From Plasmopara viticola (taxonomy: Eukaryota; Oomycota; Peronosporomycetes; Peronosporales; Peronosporaceae), in contig MBPM02000055.1 in NCBI GenBank assembly GCA_001695595.3, forward strand, positions 434,001 to 498,000: 64,000 bases of DNA. Direction: 5' to 3'. The notes below the pieces were generated by a model that saw only the letters and a program-made list of their open reading frames with translations, was not told the DNA's origin and did no database searches. A program made the position numbers and the translations under genes. This document shows positions 59,905 through 64,000 of the stretch, piece after piece. Numbering within the stretch: the stretch's first letter is position 1; every line of letters starts with the position of its first letter.

Positions 59905-62900
59905 TAAGCTTTTATTTGAAGCGCTAAAACGCTGTATGGCCACCGATACGTCCTTTCATCGGTCTAAACATGCACAGATGCAATAGAGCGACAACGGAAT
60001 GTATAAGCATTCTTTGAAGCACTGAGACATTGTATGGCCACAGATACGTCCTTTCTATCGGTCTAGACATGCACAGAGGTAGTAATCCCACAACTCAGTG
60101 CATTTTTCTTCTTTTGAAGTCGTGAGACGCTGTACGGTCACAGATACGTCCTTTCTATCGGTCTAGACATGCACAGGCGCAGTAAAGACACGACATAGTG
60201 TATATTGATTCTTTTGAAACGCTGAGCCGCTGTATAGCCACAGGTACGTCCTCTTCATCAGTCTAGACATGCACAGACGCATCAGCGCCACTTCGCAATG
60301 TATCAGCATTCTCTTGAAGCGCTGACTCGCTGTTGGGCTACCGATACGTCCGTTCTATCGGGCTAGACATGCACAGACGTAGGTAAGCCACAACGCTGTG
60401 TACCCGAATTCTCTTGACGCGCTGAGACGCTGTATGGCCACAGATACATCCTTTTTATTGGTCTAGACATGCACAGACGCAATAGGGCCACAACGCAGTG
60501 TACACGCATTCTTTTGACGCGCTGAGACGCGCTATGGCCACAGATACGTCCTTTCGATCTCTCTAGACATGCACAGGCGTACTTAAGCCACAACAAAGTG
60601 TATAAGCATTCTTTTGACGCGCTACGAGGCGCTATGGCCACAGATACGTCCTTTCTATCGGTCTAGACATGCACAGACGCAAAGGGGCCACTACGCAGTG
60701 TATAAGGATACCTTTGAAGCGCTGAGACGCTGTATGCCGACAGATACGTCTTTTCTATCGATCTAGACATGCACAGACGTTGTTAAGCCTCAACGCAGTG
60801 TACACGCATTCGTTTGACGCGCTGACACGCTATATGGCCTCAGATACGTCCTTTCTATCGGTCTAGACATGCACAGACGCAATAGAGCCACAACACAGTG
60901 TACACGCATTCGTTTGACGCGCTGAGACGCTATATGGCCACGGATACGTCCTTTCTATCGGTCTAGACATGCACAGACGCAATAGAGCCACAACGCAGTG
61001 TATATGCATACGTTTGAAGCGCTGAGACGCTGTATGGCCACAGATACGTCTTTTCTATCGGTTTAGACATGCACAGACGTAGTTTAGCCACAACGCAGTG
61101 TACACGCATTGTTTTGACGCGTTGAGATGCAGTATGACCACAGGTACGTCCTTTCTATCGGTCTTGACATGCGCAGATGCAATAGAGCCACAACAAAATG
61201 TGAACCATTCTTTTTGTGCGCTAAGACGCTTTATGGCTACAGATACTTTCTTTCTATCGGTCTAGACATGCACAGATGCAATAGCACCACTACGCAGTGT
61301 ACAAGTATTCTTTTGAAGAGCTGAGACGCTGTATGGCCACAGACACGTGTTTTCAATTTGTCTAGACATGCACAGACGCATCATCGCCACTTCGCAGTTA
61401 ATATTAGTCCCTTTGAAGCCCTGAAACGCTGTATGGCCACGGATACGTCCTTTCTATCGGTCTAGACATGCACAGGCGCAGTAAAGACACGACATAGTGT
61501 ATATTCATTCTTTTGAAACGCTGAGCCGCTGTATGGCCACTGGTACGTCCTCTTCCTCAGTCAAGACATGCACAGACGCATCAGCGCCACTTCGCAATGT
61601 ATCAGCATTCTTTTGAAGCGCTGAGTCGCTGTACGGCCACAGATACGTCCGTTCTATCGGTCTAGATATGCACAGATGCAATAGAACCACAACGCAGGGT
61701 ATAAGCATTTTTTTGAAGCGCTGAAACGCTGTATGGCCACAGATACGTCCTTTCTATCGGTCTCAGATGCAATAGAGCCACAACAAAGTGTATATTTATT
61801 CGTTATGTGCGCTTAGGCGCTGTATGGCTACAAATACTTTCTTTCTATCGATCTAGACATGCACAGACGCAATCGAGCCACAACGCAAGGTACAAGCTTT
61901 TTTTAAGGCGCTGAAACGCTGTATGGGAACCGATACGTCCTTTCTATTGGTCTAGACATGCACAGATGTAATAGAGCCATAACGAAGTGTATAAGCATTT
62001 TTTAAAGCGCTGAAACCCAGTATGGCCACAGATACGTCCTTCCTATCGGTCTAGACATGCACAGATGCAATAAATTCACAACAAAGTGTCTATTCATTCT
62101 TTTTGTGCACTAAGAAGCTGTATGGCTACAGATACTTTCTTTCTATCAATATAGACATGCACAGACGCAATAGCGCCACTACGCAGTGTATACGCATTCT
62201 TTTGAAGCGCTGAGACGCTGTATGGCCACAGATACGTGTTTTCAATCTGTCTAGAGATGCACAGACGCATCAGCGCCACTTCGCAGTTTGTATTATTCGC
62301 TCTGAAGCGAGGAAACGCTGTATGGCCACAGATACGTCCTTTCTATCGGTGTCAGATGCAAGAGAGTCACAACAAAGTGTATATTCATTCTTTTTGTGCG
62401 CTAAGGCGCTGTGTGGCTACAAATACTTTCTTTCTATCGATTTAGACATTCACAGACGCAATAGAGCCACAACGCAAGGTACAAGCTTTTTTGAAGCGCT
62501 GAAACGCTGTATGGCCACCGATACGTCCTTTCTATCGGTCTAGACATGCACAGAGGTAGTAGACCCACAACACAGTGCATTTTTATTCTCTTCAATTGCT
62601 GAGTTGCTGTACGGCCACAGATACGTCCTTTCTATCGGTCTAGACATGCACAGATGCAATAGACCCACAACGCAGGGTATAAGCATATTTTGAAGCGCTA
62701 AAACGCTGTATGGCCACAGATACGTCCTTTCTATCGGTCTCAGATGCAAGAGAGTCACAACAAAGTGTATATTCATTCTTTTTGTGCGCTAAGGCGCTGT
62801 ATGGCTACAAATACTTTCTTTTCATCGATCATGACCTGCACAGACGCATCAGCGCCACGTCGCAGTGTATCAGCATTCTTTTGCAGCGCTGAGCCGCTGT

Positions 62901-63290
62901 ACGGCCTCAGATACGTCCTTTCTATCGTTTCTAGACATGCACAGATGCAATATAGCCACAACAAAATGTGAACCATTCTTTTTGTGCGCTAAGACGCTTT
63001 ATGGCCACGGATACGTGTTTTTAATCTGTCTAAACATGCACAGACGCATCAGCGCCACTTCGCAGTTAATATTAATCCCTTTGAAGCGCTGAAACGCTGT
63101 ATGGCCACAGATACGTCATTTCTATCGGGTTCAGATGCAATAGAGCCACAACAAAGTGTATATTTATTCTTTTTGTGCGCTAAGGCGCTGTGTGGCTACA
63201 GATACTTTCTTTCTACCGATCTAGACATGCACAGACGCAATAGAGCCACAACGCAGGGTATAAGCATTCTTTGAAGCGCTGAAACGCGCT
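59905..63290 (+). repeat. Satellite block 7 (family B, forward, most homogeneous)
   Basis: About 34 forward monomers, many differing at only a few positions, with an exact 100-bp period over at least 1.2 kb. Higher-order structure appears from 61.7 kb on. Confidence 0.95.
61761..63290 (+). repeat. Higher-order repeat (about 390 bp, four monomers) within family B
   Basis: A marker monomer that has lost about ten bases across the TCTAGACATGCA block (leaving TCTCAGATGC or a close form) starts at 61761, 62350, 62738 and 63129. The last two spacings are 388 and 391 bp, i.e. three full monomers plus one shortened one. It is followed each time by GTGCGCT(T/A)AGGCGCTG and ACTTTCTTTC variants. Confidence 0.75.
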
Positions 63291-64000
63291 AAATTACGTC
63301 TCTGCATGTCCAGACCGATAGATAGGACGTATCTGTGGTCATACAGCGTCTCAGCGCGTCAAAAGAATGCGTGTACACTGTGTTATGGCTTAACTACGTC
63401 TGTGCATGTCAAGACCGATAGAAAGGAGGTATATGTCGGTATCCAGCGTCTCAGCCCGTCAAAAGAATGCTTAAAGACTGCGTTGTGGCTCTATTACGTC
63501 TGTTCTTGTCCAAACCGATAGAAAGGACGTATCCGTGGCCGTACATCGTCTCAGCGCTTCAAAAGAGGGCTTATACACTTCATTGGGGATCTATTGTGTT
63601 TGTGCATGTCTAGACAAATAGAAAGGGCGTATCTGTGGCTATACAGCGTTTCAGCCCGTCAAAAGAATGCTTGTACAGTGGGTTGTGACTCTATTACGTC
63701 TGTGCATGTCTAGATCGATAAAAGGACGTATTCGTGGCCATACAGCGTCTCAGCGCTTCAAAAGAAAACTTATTCACTGCGTTGGGGCTCTATTGTGTTT
63801 CTGCATGTCTAGACCAATAGAAAGGACGTATCTGGGGCCGTACAGCCTCTCAGCGCGTCAAAAGAATGCTTATACACTTTGTTGTGGGTTAACTTCGTCT
63901 GTGCATGTCTAGACTTATAGAAAGGACGTATCTGTGGCCATCCAGTGTCTCAGCGCTTCCAAAAAATGCTTATACACTGCGTTAAGGCTCTGTTACGCCT
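63291..64000 (-). repeat. Satellite block 8 (family B, inverted, open at right edge)
   Basis: Seven inverted family-B monomers (GTGCATGTCTAGAC, GGACGTATCTGTGGCCATAC) follow a sharp switch at 63290 and reach the window end. Confidence 0.95.

Larger units (their letters stand above)
45415..64000. repeat. 100-bp satellite array (about 186 monomers), continues past the right edge
   Basis: Short motifs recur at a spacing of 100 bp with few indels. For example, the TCTAGACATGCACAG motif starts at 60062, 60162, 60262, 60462, 60562, 60662, 60762, 60862 and 60962. In the older family the monomer core reads GAGACGTCGTACGGCCACAT, then CCCGTCTATC, then TCTAGACGTGCACGA, then ATAGCCATAACATATCAAG, then AATGTCTCTTTTGAAGTGC. 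In the younger family the same columns read GAGACGCTGTATGGCCACAG, ATACGTCCTTTCTATCGG, TCTAGACATGCACAGACGC, ATAGAGCCACAACGCAGTG, then CATTCTTTTGAAGCGC. The two align without gaps. Short ORFs inside are by-products of the repeat; 100 is not a multiple of three. Orientation flips seven times (see blocks). Confidence 0.95.

Noticed and set aside
45415..64000. CRISPR-like array or array of small genes in the 100-bp repeats
   Set aside because: The whole monomer is repetitive with no unique spacers, the genome is eukaryotic, and frames inside the array of about 60-92 codons are the expected by-product of a 100-bp period.

Overview
The window looks like a gene-poor, repeat-rich piece of a eukaryotic nuclear genome, most likely an oomycete (a Phytophthora relative or downy mildew). 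The grounds are a standard eukaryotic RPS13 gene with one short GT-AG intron, long intronless ORFs with mitochondrial-type presequences, an L1-like LINE whose peptides resemble those I know from oomycete genomes, and large decayed intergenic tracts. The species cannot be named from this sequence alone.

Layout. 0-1.5 kb: 5' part of a DDHD-type phospholipase gene running off the left edge (minus strand). 3-5 kb: tRNA relics. 5.2-11 kb: one heavily decayed LINE on the minus strand (ORF1, endonuclease, reverse transcriptase, C-terminal zinc-finger region), whose 5' side lies next to the following gene. 11.6-15.1 kb: a 1174-residue protein with a degenerate UvrD/AddB-like helicase part, an intact-looking Fe-S PD-(D/E)XK nuclease and a possible mitochondrial presequence. 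It is tail-to-tail with a small acidic protein gene (15.2-15.8 kb). 19.6-21.0 kb: RPS13, divergent from a lysine-rich coiled-coil protein gene across 172 bp. 21-34.4 kb: no intact gene, only broken fragments, short tandem repeats and one isolated satellite unit. 34.5-35.7 kb: a TIR transposon-like element enclosing broken secreted-protein-like frames. 37.9-40.2 kb: an OvoA-like sulfoxide synthase gene without a recognisable methyltransferase domain. 42.1-42.3 kb: two abutting perfect foldback hairpins. 45.4-64.0 kb (right edge): about 18.6 kb of a 100-bp satellite that changes orientation seven times and shows higher-order repeats in its youngest-looking part.

The intact genes are ordinary single-copy functions (lipid turnover, DNA maintenance, translation, sulfur-histidine metabolism) and do not form an operon or cluster. 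The most unusual material is non-genic: the inverting 100-bp satellite, its isolated copy at 25.4 kb, the double foldback at 42.1 kb, and the TIR element with broken secreted-protein-like frames.
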